Assembly (NCBI RefSeq): GCF_020520425.1
Contig: NC_079492.1
Coordinates: 1,054,001 to 1,118,000 of the forward strand
DNA length: 64,000 nt
Source of the DNA: Spinacia oleracea
Taxonomy: Eukaryota; Streptophyta; Magnoliopsida; Caryophyllales; Amaranthaceae
Reading direction: 5' to 3'
The position numbers were made by a program, and so were the translations under genes. Within the stretch, counting starts at the first letter, position 1; every line of letters begins with the position of its first letter. Positions 38,411 through 50,300 of this stretch are shown one piece after another. The notes beneath the pieces were generated by a model, which saw only the letters and a program-made list of their open reading frames with translations, had not been told where the DNA came from and made no database searches.

Positions 38411-40243
38411 ATGAACTCACAAGAGAAACTGGAAGAAGGTTACTCGACACAAAGGCCACCTATGTTCAATGGCAAGTTCTACTCATACTGGAAGAATAGA
38501 ATGGAGATATTCATCAAAGCTGAAAATTACCAAGTTTGGCGTGTAATTGAAGTTGGAGACTTCGAGGTAACAAAGACCAATGCTGAAAACGAGGTAGTTC
38601 CTAAACCAATGTCTGAATTTTCTAAAGAAGACTTTGATAAATATGAGATGAATGCCATGGCTGTAAAAATCTTGCATTGTGGGCTTGGACCTCATGAACA
38701 CAACAGAGTCATGGGGTGCAAGAACGCAAAACAGATTTGGGAACTACTTCAAGTAACCCACGAAGGAACTAATGAAGTTAAGCGTTCCAAAATTGACCTT
38801 TTGATGTCTAAATATGAAAGATTTGAAATGCTTCCAAAAGAAACTATTCAAGAAATGTTCACTAGATTTACTAACATAACCAATGAATTAGTTTCTCTTG
38901 GTAGAATCATTCCCACAGATGAACAGGTAAGAAAAATACTAAGAAGCATGCCACAAGATGATCGTTGGAGAACAAAGGTCACTGCACTGTTTGAGACCAA
39001 GGACTTTACCAAGTTCAACATTGAACAACTTGCTGGTTCCTTGATGACACACGAATTGCATCTTGGAGCTGCTGTTCCTGAGAGCTCAAGAAGTCGAGGA
39101 CTTGCTCTAAAGGCTGAGGAACTCGATGAATCTGAACCAGATGAAGAAGAGGCTGCCATGCTGGTCAGAAGAATGAGAAAGCTCTATAGGAACTTCAAAC
39201 CAGGAAACCAGAAAGGAAGGAACTTTGCCAAGAAAATCACTAGTTCCAAAACTGAGCAAGGTTGCTTCAAATGTGGAGAAACTGATCATCAAATTCGTGA
39301 ATGCCCTCTGTGGGAGAACGACAAGACCAGAGGAAAAGGGAAGGAACAGGTCAAAGATCGCTTTAACAAGTCTACCTTCAACAGACCAAACTTCAAGAAG
39401 GCCATGATAGCTGCATGGGGCGAAGCAACAGACTCAGAAGACGATGAGGAACAACCAAATGAAGAAACTGCAAATCTCTGCCTTATGGCTAGAACAGAAG
39501 GAACTGATCAAGTTCCATCAGAAGAAGTAAGTTCCTCCACTCTTCAGTGTCTCTCAAAGTCAAAACTAATTGAACTGTTGCTAGAAACTCTAGATGATTA
39601 CAAAAAGCTAAGTATATTAAAAGCACAAAGTGATAGAGCCTTGGAACTCAGTAAAGACCACATAAATTATCTGAACAATATTAGATCTGATGTCCAAGGC
39701 AGGTTCTTTGAATTACTAGATAGAAATACCTCTATTAATGAGTCATTCGAAAAAATTAGAAATGAAAACATCCTTCTACAAGCTCAACTCAGTCAATATA
39801 AGATGTTTAATCTAAGTTTAGATCCTACAAAATCCTTGGAGATCAACATGGGAGTTTTTAACATCGACTTAGAAAATTTAAACAAAGATCTGATCACCAC
39901 AAAGGAACAAAAAGAGAAACTGGAAAGGGAACTATCCATGGCCAGGGCACAGAGACAACCACCTAAAGTTCCTCCCAAATGGATTGAGAATGCTCAATCT
40001 AAGAAAACAGAAGGATTGGGCTTTAACCATAAAACTAGTCATAAGAAAAAGTATGTGGATCTTCCTAGTGTAAAAGTCTGTTTCTCATGTGGAAGTGGAA
40101 GTCATATAAGTACTGAGTGTTCCAAGATGAAGGAACAGGATCAAAGAAACATAAATTATGTAAAGCAAAAATGGGTCAAGAAGTCTGAAGTTATAGTTGA
40201 AAAGGAACTCGAGGAAACCCGAGTTCCTGTAACTAACCTTTGA
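38411..40243 (+). CDS. Element B Gag (UBN2-type) with two CCHC zinc knuckles
   Basis: Nucleocapsid/capsid protein of the Copia element, 610 aa from the ATG at 38411 ([20 protein letters not shown]). The open frame extends upstream to 38258 but that lies within the LTR and across the PBS. The N-terminal half carries the Copia gag signature ([30 protein letters not shown]). The first zinc knuckle [14 protein letters not shown] is near aa 285 and the second [14 protein letters not shown] near aa 556. Between them lies an acidic and coiled-coil segment. It ends TGA at 40241-40243, where pol continues in the -1 frame, overlapping by only a few bases. Confidence 0.93.
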   Translation: MNSQEKLEEGYSTQRPPMFNGKFYSYWKNRMEIFIKAENYQVWRVIEVGDFEVTKTNAENEVVPKPMSEFSKEDFDKYEMNAMAVKILHCGLGPHEHNRVMGCKNAKQIWELLQVTHEGTNEVKRSKIDLLMSKYERFEMLPKETIQEMFTRFTNITNELVSLGRIIPTDEQVRKILRSMPQDDRWRTKVTALFETKDFTKFNIEQLAGSLMTHELHLGAAVPESSRSRGLALKAEELDESEPDEEEAAMLVRRMRKLYRNFKPGNQKGRNFAKKITSSKTEQGCFKCGETDHQIRECPLWENDKTRGKGKEQVKDRFNKSTFNRPNFKKAMIAAWGEATDSEDDEEQPNEETANLCLMARTEGTDQVPSEEVSSSTLQCLSKSKLIELLLETLDDYKKLSILKAQSDRALELSKDHINYLNNIRSDVQGRFFELLDRNTSINESFEKIRNENILLQAQLSQYKMFNLSLDPTKSLEINMGVFNIDLENLNKDLITTKEQKEKLERELSMARAQRQPPKVPPKWIENAQSKKTEGLGFNHKTSHKKKYVDLPSVKVCFSCGSGSHISTECSKMKEQDQRNINYVKQKWVKKSEVIVEKELEETRVPVTNL

Positions 40244-43200
40244 TCTCTTTACAGATTCTAGTGAAGGGGAACAACTCGTGGTATCTCGACAGCGGGTGTT
40301 CCAAACACATGACAGGAGACAAATCTAAATTCCTCTCACTAGAAGCCTACAATGGAGGAACTGTGACCTTTGGAGACAACATGAAAGGAGAAATTGTTGG
40401 AATTGGAAAAGTTGGAAGGTCAAGTTCCTACGCCATTGAAAATGTATTTTTAGTCGAGGGTTTGATGCACAGTCTACTAAGCATCTCTCAATTCTGTGAC
40501 AAAGGAAACTCTGTAAGTTTTACTTCTGAAAACTGTCAAATCATAAACAATAACACTGGGAAGGTTATTTTGGAAGGAACTCGTAAAGGGAACACATATT
40601 CTGTGGATCTCAATACAGTTCCCAGGAACAATCTAACCTGCCTCAGTGCCCTTGAAGAAAATTCCCTACTATGGCACAGGAGGTTTGGACATGCTAGTTT
40701 CTCTCTGCTTGACAAACTAAGATCAAAGGAACTGGTTCGAGGACTCCCCTCAATCAAGTTCCTAACTGATAAAGTGTGTGATGCATGTGCAAAAGGCAAG
40801 CATGTCCGAAGTTCCTTTAAATCTAAGAAATTGGTAAGCACCACAAAACCATTGGAACTCATCCATATGGACTTATGTGGACCAATGAGAATTCAAAGCA
40901 GAAGTGGGAAAAAATATGTATTAGTTATTGTTGATGATTACTCTCGCTTTACTTGGGTCATATTTCTAACAAGCAAGGATGAAACGTTTGATGAGTTTGT
41001 TACATTTTCAAAGAAAATTCAGAAAACCACAGGTCATCAACTGATCCATATAAGATCAGATCATGGAACAGAATTTGAAAATTACAAATTCGATGAATAC
41101 TGCAAGGAACAAGGTATGGACCACAATTTCTCAGCTCCCAGAACTCCACAACAAAATGGAGTTGTTGAGAGGAAAAATAGAACCTTAGAGGACATGGCAA
41201 GAACCATGTTAATAGCCAGTTCCCTGCCTAGGAACTTCTGGGCTGAAGCAGTCAATACTGCTTGTTATATTATAAATAGAGTTATGATTCGAGCAATCCT
41301 AAACAAAACCCCCTATGAGCTACTAAAAGGTATAAAACCCAACATCTCTTACTTTAGAGCCTTTGGTAGCAAATGTTTTGTCCACAACAATGGAAAAAGG
41401 AACTTGGGGAAGTTTGATGAAAGAAGCGATGAGGCAGTGTTCCTAGGATATGCCTTGAATAGCAAGGCTTATAGAGTTTATAACAAAAGATCTATGTGTG
41501 TTGAGGAAAGTGTACATATAATATTTGATGAATCTAACAAAACTGATACAGTACAGGAACAAGAATTTTTCGAGATTGGTTTATCTCGTGCTGCAGAAAA
41601 TGATGAGGAGTTCCAACCAAGCAAACACACAGCCAGAGGAACTGCTCAACAAAATCAAGAAGTTCCCGTACTAGAGGAACAAGCAGAAAACCAAGAAGAT
41701 CCAGAAACAACACCAGAGGAACCCCACAATGACCAACAGGAAACTCAGGTCATAGAAGGAACTGACGAAAATGCCACAACACCAGTAGCTCAATTTCAAC
41801 CTAAACCTTGGAAGCATCAAAAGTCCCACCCAATGGAACTCATTGTGAGTGACATCAGAAAAGGAACTCAGACAAGGGCACAACTAAGGAACTTTTGCGC
41901 ATTCCACGCGTTCCTCTCCATATTTGAGCCAAGAAATCACACTGAGGCTCTGGAGGATGCTGACTGGATCATAGCCATGCAAGAAGAATTAAATGAATTC
42001 AAAAGAAACAAGGTATGGCACTTGGAACCCAAACCAAAGCACCAGAAGGTGATAGGGCTGAAATGGGTGTTCCGGAACAAGAAAGATGAACATGCAACAA
42101 TCATAAGGAACAAAGCAAGGTTAGTGGTCAAAGGTTATAACCAACAGGAAGGTATTGACTTTGAAGAAACATTTGCACCTGTTGCTAGATTAGAAGCCAT
42201 TAGAATCTTAATTGCTTTTGCTGCTTTCATGGGCTTTAAACTTTATCAAATGGATGTTAAATGTTCTTTCTTAAACGGTTTCTTAGAGGAAGATGTTTAT
42301 GTGGAACAGCCCCCTGGATTTGAAAATCCCGAATTTCCAAATCATATTTACAAATTAGATAAGGCTCTCTATGGACTAAAACAAGCCCCTAGATCTTGGT
42401 ACGAGAGATTATCAAAGTTCCTCCTTCAAAATGATTTTAAAAGAGGTAGAATAGACAAAACCTTATTCTTAAAATCTAGAGGAACTGACTTGTTAGTAGT
42501 TCAAATTTATGTTGATGATATATTATTTGGAGCAACAAATGAAAATTTGTGCAAGGATTTTGCAAGCTTGATGAGCAGTGAATTTGAAATGAGTATGATG
42601 GGGGAACTCAATTTCTTCCTTGGTTTACAAATCAAGCAAACCGAGGAAGGAATCATGATACACCAACAAAAGTATGTGAAGGAACTCCTAAAGAAATATG
42701 AGCTAGAATCAGCCAAAGTAAATCACACTCCCATGGGAACTGCTACCAGATTAGACACTGATCCAAATGGGAAAAGTGTGAATCAAACGAAATACAGAGG
42801 TATGATTGGATCACTATTGTATTTAACAGCCAGTAGACCTGACATTTCTTTTAGTGTAGGACTATGTGCAAGATTTCAATCAAATCCAAAGGAGTCCCAT
42901 CTAACTGCGGTGAAAAGAATACTAAGATATCTCAAAGGAACTGATGACCTATGCCTATACTATCCAAGAAGTGGATCTTTCGAGCTAAGAGGATATGCGG
43001 ATGCTGATTATGCAGGTGACTTAGTGAATAGAAAAAGCACATCAGGTATGGTACAGTTCCTAGGTCCATGCATGGTTTCTTGGGGTTCCAAGAAACAGAA
43101 CACTGTTGCTCTATCCACAGCTGAAGCTGAGTATGTAGCTGCTGCAGCTTGTTGCTCACAAATTCTATGGATAAAACAACAGCTAAGAGATTTTGGTATT

Positions 43201-43452
43201 ATCTATGATTGTGTTCCTATCTATTGTGATAACACTAGTGCTATTTGTATTTCAAAAGATCCGGTTCATCATTCCCGGGTCAAACACATCCACATTAGAC
43301 ACCATTTCCTTAAAGATAATGTTGAGAAAGGTTTGATCAAATTAGATTTTTGCCAAACTGATCACCAAATTGCTGATATTTTAACTAAGCCTTTGAACAG
43401 AGAGAAACATGAGAAAATGAGAATGGAACTCGGAATGATCAAGCTAAGGTAA
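40240..43452 (+). CDS. Element B Pol: protease, integrase, reverse transcriptase, RNase H
   Basis: A continuous 1070-codon frame with no internal stop. Aspartic protease [11 protein letters not shown] near its start; GAG-pre-integrase [12 protein letters not shown]; integrase with D (HMDLCGPM), D ([11 protein letters not shown]) and E ([11 protein letters not shown]); RVT_2 with [19 protein letters not shown] and catalytic YVDDILFG; RNase H with [16 protein letters not shown] and the C-terminal [17 protein letters not shown]. The frame has no ATG at its 5' end and lies -1 to gag; a TCTCTTTACAG acceptor-like sequence occurs at 40244-40254. Expression presumably needs frameshifting or splicing, or the frame difference is a mutation. 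All catalytic motifs are intact. Confidence 0.96.
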   Translation: MISLQILVKGNNSWYLDSGCSKHMTGDKSKFLSLEAYNGGTVTFGDNMKGEIVGIGKVGRSSSYAIENVFLVEGLMHSLLSISQFCDKGNSVSFTSENCQIINNNTGKVILEGTRKGNTYSVDLNTVPRNNLTCLSALEENSLLWHRRFGHASFSLLDKLRSKELVRGLPSIKFLTDKVCDACAKGKHVRSSFKSKKLVSTTKPLELIHMDLCGPMRIQSRSGKKYVLVIVDDYSRFTWVIFLTSKDETFDEFVTFSKKIQKTTGHQLIHIRSDHGTEFENYKFDEYCKEQGMDHNFSAPRTPQQNGVVERKNRTLEDMARTMLIASSLPRNFWAEAVNTACYIINRVMIRAILNKTPYELLKGIKPNISYFRAFGSKCFVHNNGKRNLGKFDERSDEAVFLGYALNSKAYRVYNKRSMCVEESVHIIFDESNKTDTVQEQEFFEIGLSRAAENDEEFQPSKHTARGTAQQNQEVPVLEEQAENQEDPETTPEEPHNDQQETQVIEGTDENATTPVAQFQPKPWKHQKSHPMELIVSDIRKGTQTRAQLRNFCAFHAFLSIFEPRNHTEALEDADWIIAMQEELNEFKRNKVWHLEPKPKHQKVIGLKWVFRNKKDEHATIIRNKARLVVKGYNQQEGIDFEETFAPVARLEAIRILIAFAAFMGFKLYQMDVKCSFLNGFLEEDVYVEQPPGFENPEFPNHIYKLDKALYGLKQAPRSWYERLSKFLLQNDFKRGRIDKTLFLKSRGTDLLVVQIYVDDILFGATNENLCKDFASLMSSEFEMSMMGELNFFLGLQIKQTEEGIMIHQQKYVKELLKKYELESAKVNHTPMGTATRLDTDPNGKSVNQTKYRGMIGSLLYLTASRPDISFSVGLCARFQSNPKESHLTAVKRILRYLKGTDDLCLYYPRSGSFELRGYADADYAGDLVNRKSTSGMVQFLGPCMVSWGSKKQNTVALSTAEAEYVAAAACCSQILWIKQQLRDFGIIYDCVPIYCDNTSAICISKDPVHHSRVKHIHIRHHFLKDNVEKGLIKLDFCQTDHQIADILTKPLNREKHEKMRMELGMIKLR

Positions 43453-43871
43453 TTGCTAAATTGAAGTTCCTCTAAGGCAAAAGCAAAAATCATGGTACAT
43501 ATAGACTATTACAAACACAAAATCTTGTGTGCAAACATAGTTGAAGCTTACCATCGTGGCAAATTCACTCACACTCCAAATGAGCAAGGTAAGCAGTTCC
43601 TTTCAAACTAGTTAAGTCAGAGATACGAAATTAAGCAAGTCAAAGTCAAACACAATTTTTTTTCTACATTTTCCTTTTATTTTTATTTATTTATTTTTTA
43701 AAATTCAAAACCGAATACCCATATTCAAAGAATGTTTGGAACGGTTCCATTGGCAATAAATAGGAGAAACTCTTCCCTTTCCACATTCAATCCATGCAAC
43801 CCCCTTTCTCTCTCTCCCACACGCCTTCTCCACTGACATCACCTCTCCTTTCACCTATAAAAACCTTCACC
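43453..43871 (+). other. Pol to ORF3 spacer of element B
   Basis: Noncoding; includes an A/T-rich run and GGCAATAAATAGGAG (about 43751-43765), which could be a TATA-like element for the third ORF, followed by a CT-rich leader (CCCTTTCTCTCTCTCCC). Confidence 0.4.
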
Positions 43872-45305
43872 ATGGTTCTCACAAGCAACAACACTGATCT
43901 CACTTCCCTCAAACGAAAGAGAAACCCTTCATCTCCAGTTCCCATGGATACCTCACCCATTCAATCGCCAATTCCTCTTCGATCCCACAATCCAATGCTC
44001 GCAATCACTCAGGGGGAACAAACCGACACTGACATCGAAATGAAATCCCCAATCTCAAACCCTAGATCCTCCACAAGAAAATCCAAAAAACGACGAGTGG
44101 AAGCTTCTGGTGAAAACATCGAGGAAACAGAGGAGAATGCTCAAACTCAGGGGGAAGCAAAAGGGTCCAAGAAACTCACTGCAAAGGAAAACAACCTGGT
44201 CGAGGGGTTCGCAATCAACTCAACATGGTGTGAAGCCACGAAATTTAAAGAGTTGATGGAAATCCTTGAACAACAAAAATGGGTAAGTCTGTTGAGTACC
44301 TATGCCAAATCCCCCTTAATTCCTGAAGCTATGAAAGAATTCTGCAAGAACTTTGCATGTGTTGATAATGTATGTTCAAGTAAAGTGAATGGAACTCGCA
44401 TCGAATTTGATGCCTCTTATCTGGAACAGCTGTTTGGTACACCCAATAGGGGTTTTGATATGTGGCTCAAAGGTCAAATCACAGTGACCATAGATAATGT
44501 AGATGAGAAAGATATAGTTGGTTCCATTGGAGGAGATTCTAAAGTATCCACCTCCACCTCACACAACTGCTTTTCACCTCTTCAAAAATTACTGTTTAAT
44601 ATTGTGTGGAGAGGTGTAGTTCCTCGAACTCAGAAAAGGAACATAGCAAGTCTGTTTGATGCATGTCTCATGTATTGTCTTGAAAGGAAAATTCCCATAA
44701 ACTTTCCTGCAATCATGATCAAACACTTATCCACCTGTATCCCCAAATTCAAAATTCCATACTCCTCCCTTCTTACAGAAATCTTCAAAAGCTTCTCAGT
44801 TGACCTTAGCCCATACTTTGTGATTCCCTTAAAATCCACCCAAATCCTTCAACTTGAAATGCTCCATCTATTAAATCTTAAAGTGGTTCAGGGTAAAGTC
44901 ATTAGGGCTGGAAAGGATGAGAAACAAGATGAGGAAGATCAGGAAGGAACTGTAGTTAAAGAAGAAGTGGAGGAGGAGGAGGAACTCGAACAAATAGAGG
45001 TCCCTTTATCTCGAGGGAACAGGAAGAGTGTAGGATCCCAAGGAAAAAGAAAGAGCTTGAGGGTGGCAATGAAGGAGAACAAGAAAAGAGGGCCTGTCTT
45101 CATGGAAATAAATGAGGAAGGGGATGTCAAGGAGATGCCCATAGAGGAGGATGCTGTTCCACTGAATCAAGAGGAACTGCCTGAAACTGTTGGGCCAAGA
45201 AAAAGGACACCCAGATCCTCCAAAAAGTCCAAAGCTCGTCGTGTTCCATCTGAACAGGAACATGTTCAAGATCATGGGGGTGCCTGGAACACAAAGGATG
45301 ATTAG
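43872..45305 (+). CDS. Element B third ORF (Sirevirus envelope-like position; 'putative plant transposon protein' domain)
   Basis: 477 aa from ATG 43872, which sits in a strong CACCATGG context; the open frame begins earlier at 43794. The N-terminus is Ser/Pro and basic (LKRKRNPSSPVP, RKSKKRR) and could be a nuclear-localisation signal. The middle (KFKELMEILEQQKWVSLLST, VNGTRIEFDASYLEQLFGTP, LLFNIVWRGVVPRTQKRN) resembles the globular domain called 'putative plant transposon protein'. The C-terminus is Glu/Lys-rich. I see no clear signal peptide or transmembrane helix, so 'envelope-like' refers to position, not shown function. It ends at TAG (45303-45305), and the same frame stays open for 84 more codons. 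Confidence 0.8.
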   Translation: MVLTSNNTDLTSLKRKRNPSSPVPMDTSPIQSPIPLRSHNPMLAITQGEQTDTDIEMKSPISNPRSSTRKSKKRRVEASGENIEETEENAQTQGEAKGSKKLTAKENNLVEGFAINSTWCEATKFKELMEILEQQKWVSLLSTYAKSPLIPEAMKEFCKNFACVDNVCSSKVNGTRIEFDASYLEQLFGTPNRGFDMWLKGQITVTIDNVDEKDIVGSIGGDSKVSTSTSHNCFSPLQKLLFNIVWRGVVPRTQKRNIASLFDACLMYCLERKIPINFPAIMIKHLSTCIPKFKIPYSSLLTEIFKSFSVDLSPYFVIPLKSTQILQLEMLHLLNLKVVQGKVIRAGKDEKQDEEDQEGTVVKEEVEEEEELEQIEVPLSRGNRKSVGSQGKRKSLRVAMKENKKRGPVFMEINEEGDVKEMPIEEDAVPLNQEELPETVGPRKRTPRSSKKSKARRVPSEQEHVQDHGGAWNTKDD

Positions 45306-45560
45306 ATATTGGAGCTGAAGGCAACAGTTGCTCGTCTGGTGGAACTGCAGGAGGGAACAGATCACAGGATTAGCTCAATGCAGGCCCACATAGGTGCATT
45401 GGTTACCAGTGTCAAGACTCTCCAAACCACTCTTCACCACTACTCAGAACAAGCCAATGCAACTCGTGCCACAATCCTCACCAAGATCAACAATCTGGAA
45501 TCTTTTGAGGAGACTGTGATAGAAGAAACTGCTGGTTCTGGTTCCCCATCCCAAGCCTAA
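45306..45560 (+). CDS. In-frame coiled-coil extension after the ORF3 amber stop
   Basis: Directly after TAG the frame continues as ILELKATVARLVELQ and on through a heptad-rich segment (IGALVTSVKTLQTTLHH) to TAA at 45558-45560. It has no ATG near its start. Coiled-coil tails are usual in Sirevirus envelope-like ORFs, so this is probably the natural C-terminus, reached by readthrough or cut off by a recent nonsense change. Confidence 0.7.
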   Translation: MLELKATVARLVELQEGTDHRISSMQAHIGALVTSVKTLQTTLHHYSEQANATRATILTKINNLESFEETVIEETAGSGSPSQA

Positions 45561-46076
45561 TCACCCTATCCCATGTTTCTTTTATCTTTTGCCATGGAAC
45601 AATCTTTTTAATTTGCTTTTGGTTTGTAAAATTTTCAAACTTGGGTATTTGTTCCATCTTATTTTGACTTGCTTGGTTACACCTATCTGTGCTTTCTAGT
45701 TTTGATCATTACTGCTTGCTTTCAATTTATTGTATGAGTTGGTTTAATACTTTGAGGCTAGCTTAACTTGCCAAACGTTGATCGTGGGGCACTGTGTTTG
45801 GAATGGCTATATTTCGTGCTATGCTTTTTGTTGATGTCAACAGGGGGAAGTCAAGGGTGCAAACTTCCAAGGCACACTCAATCCCAGTTCCTGCATCAAT
45901 CTCTCTGAATCTCTCTGTAAGTTTATTTTTCTTTCTTTCTTTCTTTTCTTTAATCTTTCTCTTTTGTTTTTCAATTTTTATGTTCTGTTTCACAATAGTC
46001 TGTATAAGTTCCTGTTTGTACTTACTCTCTTTGTAAAAAGTTTGCAAGTTTTGTCATCACCAAAAAGGGGGAATAT
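45561..46076 (+). other. Element B 3' untranslated region with polypurine tracts
   Basis: Contains a first purine tract CAACAGGGGGAAGTC (about 45839-45853), a pyrimidine run of TTTC repeats (about 45928-45960) and the PPT AAAAAGGGGGAA just before the 3' LTR. Duplicated polypurine tracts are a known Sirevirus trait. Confidence 0.7.
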
Positions 46077-47374
46077 TGTTGTTCCTAAGTTTTGGTTGAT
46101 GACACACACATATTGCAAACTTCCTGATTATGGTTGCTAAATGACTTTGAACAGGTAAATGCCCAAGTTTCTATTAGGATAGGAACTTGAATCAGATGGT
46201 GAAGTTCCTGATGTACACTTGGAACAGTCACTGGAGTTCCAGAGCTGGAAGTTGTATTTGTTCCAGTTTGAAGTTACAAGAGGAGCAACACAGTTACATA
46301 ACAAGAGTTCCGAATATTCACAAGAACTATTACAGACTCATGGCCACGAGTTCCTATTTAAACATAAGAGGAACTCATTAATGTTCCTGAGCTGGAACAA
46401 GTGAAGCTTCAGAGTTGAATGCCTCACCAAAGGAAAGACATATATGTCTAGGTAGTTTATCTTGCTTAGATTATATGTAATATGTTAATATGTTAAGTAG
46501 TATATAAGGAACTAGAGGAACTTGGATTACTCGTGTGTTTTTGTCAAAATATCAAGCAACACAGTTTTAAGGAAAATACTTTAAATAAAATATCTTTTCC
46601 TGTTTAATAAAAATAAGATTTTCATCACATTCTGTTACTTAAATAAAAACAGTTTTTATCTTCCTAAAACTTCTCCTAAATATTTTGACAAAATAAATAA
46701 ACATTTTTCAGTGATTGACATAGTCTTAAACACGTCCAGCAGTTGAGGAAGTTGTGTGGGAAGTGGTCTCCCCTTGTTCCTCAAGTCTAGGGACGTGAAA
46801 ATCAAAGTGTCAGTTGTTGGCAGTTGAGTTTTTGAAGGGAACAAACCCTAAGGACAAAACTCTATATAAGGCCAAGAAGTTTTCTGAAAAAAATACACAA
46901 ACTTTCTAAGAGTTCTTGCTTTCCTAAAAACGCATTGTCAAAGATTTTTCTAAAAACAGTTTGTGTCCTAGTTAATCCTAAGTTCCTAAGTGACATATAT
47001 ACACCAAAGCATCATTAATATCTAGAGTTATCCAAACACGAATTGTATTTGGTATTAGTAAGGATAGAGTTATCTTGTTGAGACTTAGAGTTTAAGTTTG
47101 AGAGAGAGAAGTGAAAGAGCTGTAATCAGAGTAGATTACTGTGAGGAACACAAGTTTGAGAGGAACTTGTGTTGGAGAGATTATTGTAATCGAGGCATTA
47201 CTATAATAAAAGAATTCTCTTCTTGATTAGTGTCAAGAAGTTTTCACAATTGTTGTTATTGTCTTCTCTATTCTCAGTTCCTTGATTGTTTCTTAAGTTC
47301 CGCAAGAAACTTTATCAAAGTTCTAATTACAATTCACCCCCCCCCCTCTTGTGCGTGTTCCTACTGGAATAACA
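46077..47374 (+). repeat. Element B 3' LTR
   Basis: Near-identical to 37048-38345, of equal length (one A fewer in an A-run, one C more in the C-run). Followed by the TTTAG duplication. Confidence 0.97.
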
Positions 47375-50300
47375 TTTAGCTTATCTAGTTTCAGTAGATA
47401 CTAAATTCAGCTAAATTCTTTGACATATAATATAGGTTAAGAATCTCATTTAGACTCTTTGATGTTTAACTTAGTAAATGCTTATACATAGTTCAAACAT
47501 CCTTTACTTAGATTTATTCACATGGGTCGAATATCTCCAATGGAGACTTTCGTGTTTGATTTAGTAAATGCCATTACTTAATCCAAAACAATATCATAAG
47601 ATCTTTGTAAATAGATCTTAATACCCAGTATGTACTAAGTTTCGCCATGGTCCATCATTGATGAATAATCTCAAATCTAAGTCATTAGCATTTGAATGTT
47701 ATTTCACAATAGAGAGATATGTGTGATACACATAGGACCAAATAAGTTTTACGTACTCCCACTAAACTTCTTATATATCTATAAGAATCATGTATATTTT
47801 ATGAAACTAAAATGCTTATTAGCTTCACTAAAATACAGTTTCAATTCCCAATTGCTTGCTTAAATCTGTACTTAGATTTCATAAGTTAGCATTCCTTTTC
47901 AAGCATTTATTTGGATCCACAAATCCTATGACATACCATGTACATAGTTTATTCCAACATTTGATTGAGGAATACGTTTTGTCATCCAATTGCTATATGT
48001 ACCAATATGCAATCATTGCTTGAATTATAGACTTGAGCATTACGATTATGCATGAGGTTTCAACACAATCCATGCCATGAATTTTCTTGTAACCTTTAGC
48101 AACTAATCTAGCTTTGTGTGTGAACACAATTCCATGTTTGATGGTTTTTATCCTTAAAACAAACTTGCAACCAATAGGTGTGAAACTATTCTTCCAAATC
48201 AACAAAATTTCAATTTTGTCATCAAATCATTGAGTATGTTTTATGGCCTCTAACCATTTAAAACATTTGAGTCTATATATGGCCTCTAACCATTTTAGGG
48301 AATCTAGGTTTCGTCATAGCTTTCTTACAGGTCACAAACTCATTAATCTACATGATAATAGTTTGACTGCAAGTTGTAGGTTTCTTCACTATCTAATAGA
48401 AGAATTGCATAGTTTCAGTGACCCGAACTCCATGTTTCTTCACTATCTAATAGAAGAATCTCATAGTTTCAGTGATTTGAACTCTATGCCTACTTGGGTA
48501 TAGAACATCAAACAATAGAATATCAATAGCCACTTGAAAGTCCTTTGAATATTCTGTTCTCCTTGAAGCACTTGTAAAGTCTTCTAAGAGATGTCTATTC
48601 TTTAAAAGCCACTTCTAAAGTCCTTAAAGAATACGTGTTCGGATTTTCTAAAGGACTTCGAAAAGCCTCCAGATTGTCCGTTTATGTTTGTTGTTCGCCT
48701 CGAAGACTTTCGAGGTCTATTTTCTCCCACTTGTCATTTTGGAAACGAATCTCCAAAAGGACATTATTTCGAGCAAACAAACATTATGTTCTCAAAAATT
48801 CGTGGTAGAAACAATACCCTTGTGTCTCATTTGAATAAATCACAATGAAGCATATATCTATACTTGGGCCTTAGTTTGTTGAATGACAAACACTAAGCTC
48901 CCACTGAGTTTTGCAACTCTCTAGATATATTTTATGAAAAGTTATTCTGAAGTTACTTTTCAATAGCTTTGACGAATTTGGTTTAGTTTGGTGGTAGTTG
49001 AGCATTTTGTTTAGAAATTATAGGAAAAGTCTTTATGATTCATCATTAATCGAATCAAGTACTAATTGACTTCGATTATTCCAACTAAGATATGCCATAT
49101 CTTATGGACCTAGATTGTGAAATTACAACACACAATCATTGATGATCATATTTGGTCTCAAGTAATCATCAACATGATATAACCTAGATCTTTATGATTT
49201 CTTGCCAAGTGGATTTTATACTTCTGAATCTTTGAACTAGCCAAACAGATTCAACTTATATCACATTTGAGTAAATAAACCTATATTTACTCAAATCCAT
49301 GTGAAATAATAAAGTCATAAAATCTTTCTTTAGCTTTGAACTCTATTATCTAGGCGTTTTAACAATAGTTCAAATCTATTGTTACTTTCAACAAGTAAGA
49401 CTAGTTGTCTTAAATTGATCTAGAAATCAATCAACTTTCAAAAGTCCCTCAAAATAGAGCTTTTTAATATTAACTTGTTGATATGGTCTAAGCAACAATG
49501 CCAAAGATTAGTGGAACTCAAATCAAGGGGTTGATTTGAACCCAGTAAAGTTTTTATTGTTAAAGAGTTGTTTGTTTTAATCAAGCATATTGACTCAACC
49601 CGTAAATGACCATTTCATTCAAATAAACAAACAAACATTGTTTTTGTTTTTCTTGAATGTGAGTCTTTCTGTGTTTGAAACAGAAATTTAGGTATGCTGA
49701 TTATGGAACAAAATAGCCATTAAGTTCCAGCCTTTGAAAGGACTTAAAACAAACTAGATGACCCTACAACTAATGTAGCATTGCCATGCTTCATTTCCCA
49801 CTTGTAGGCCATTAGTGTAGCCTAGCTTCCATTGTTTGAGTTATTACCGAAGTAAGAACCTCAAGGGGTATATGATACCAAGGAAGTTTGATTGCTAGGT
49901 CACTTTTCTTTAAACATAAACTTACAGGTAGAAACGGAATTGTAAATTCCTTTCATTTGTTCCTTGTTTTCCTATTTCTTGTACCCTTTCTTATAGTCTT
50001 AAGAATTGAATTCTTTAGTGTTGACTTTTATACTTTGTTAGACATGTCCAATGTCACCAACAAGGTTCTTACCATTTTATGTTGAATATTAAGTTTCAAC
50101 TAGATGATCTTACCAGAAGCTTCTAAAGTTCTCTAAGCATCTATCTATTCGAATGTCTAGGGACTAGACTCATTCGAGAATTAAATGGACAAAGATTTTA
50201 GGTTGTTAACCATTGGTAAAGCTGAGCGTTTAAACTCAATGCTTTATGATCTCAAAACTACATTGTATTTTGAATTCACAAGCACCAATCGGTTTGCCAT

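Larger units (their letters stand above)
37048..47374 (+). mobile_element. Sirevirus-type Copia retrotransposon B, full length, very recent
   Basis: LTRs 37048-38345 and 46077-47374 are both 1298 bp, flanked by perfect TTTAG duplications (37043-37047 and 47375-47379). I count three substitutions plus two homopolymer-length differences between the LTRs. PBS TGGTATCAGAGCC is at 38348-38360 and the polypurine tract AAAAAGGGGGAA at about 46062-46073. Order: gag, protease, integrase, RT, RNase H, then a third ORF. Size, gag with separate zinc knuckles and an ORF after pol point to the SIRE/Maximus lineage. It is inserted in the pol remnant of element A. Confidence 0.95.
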
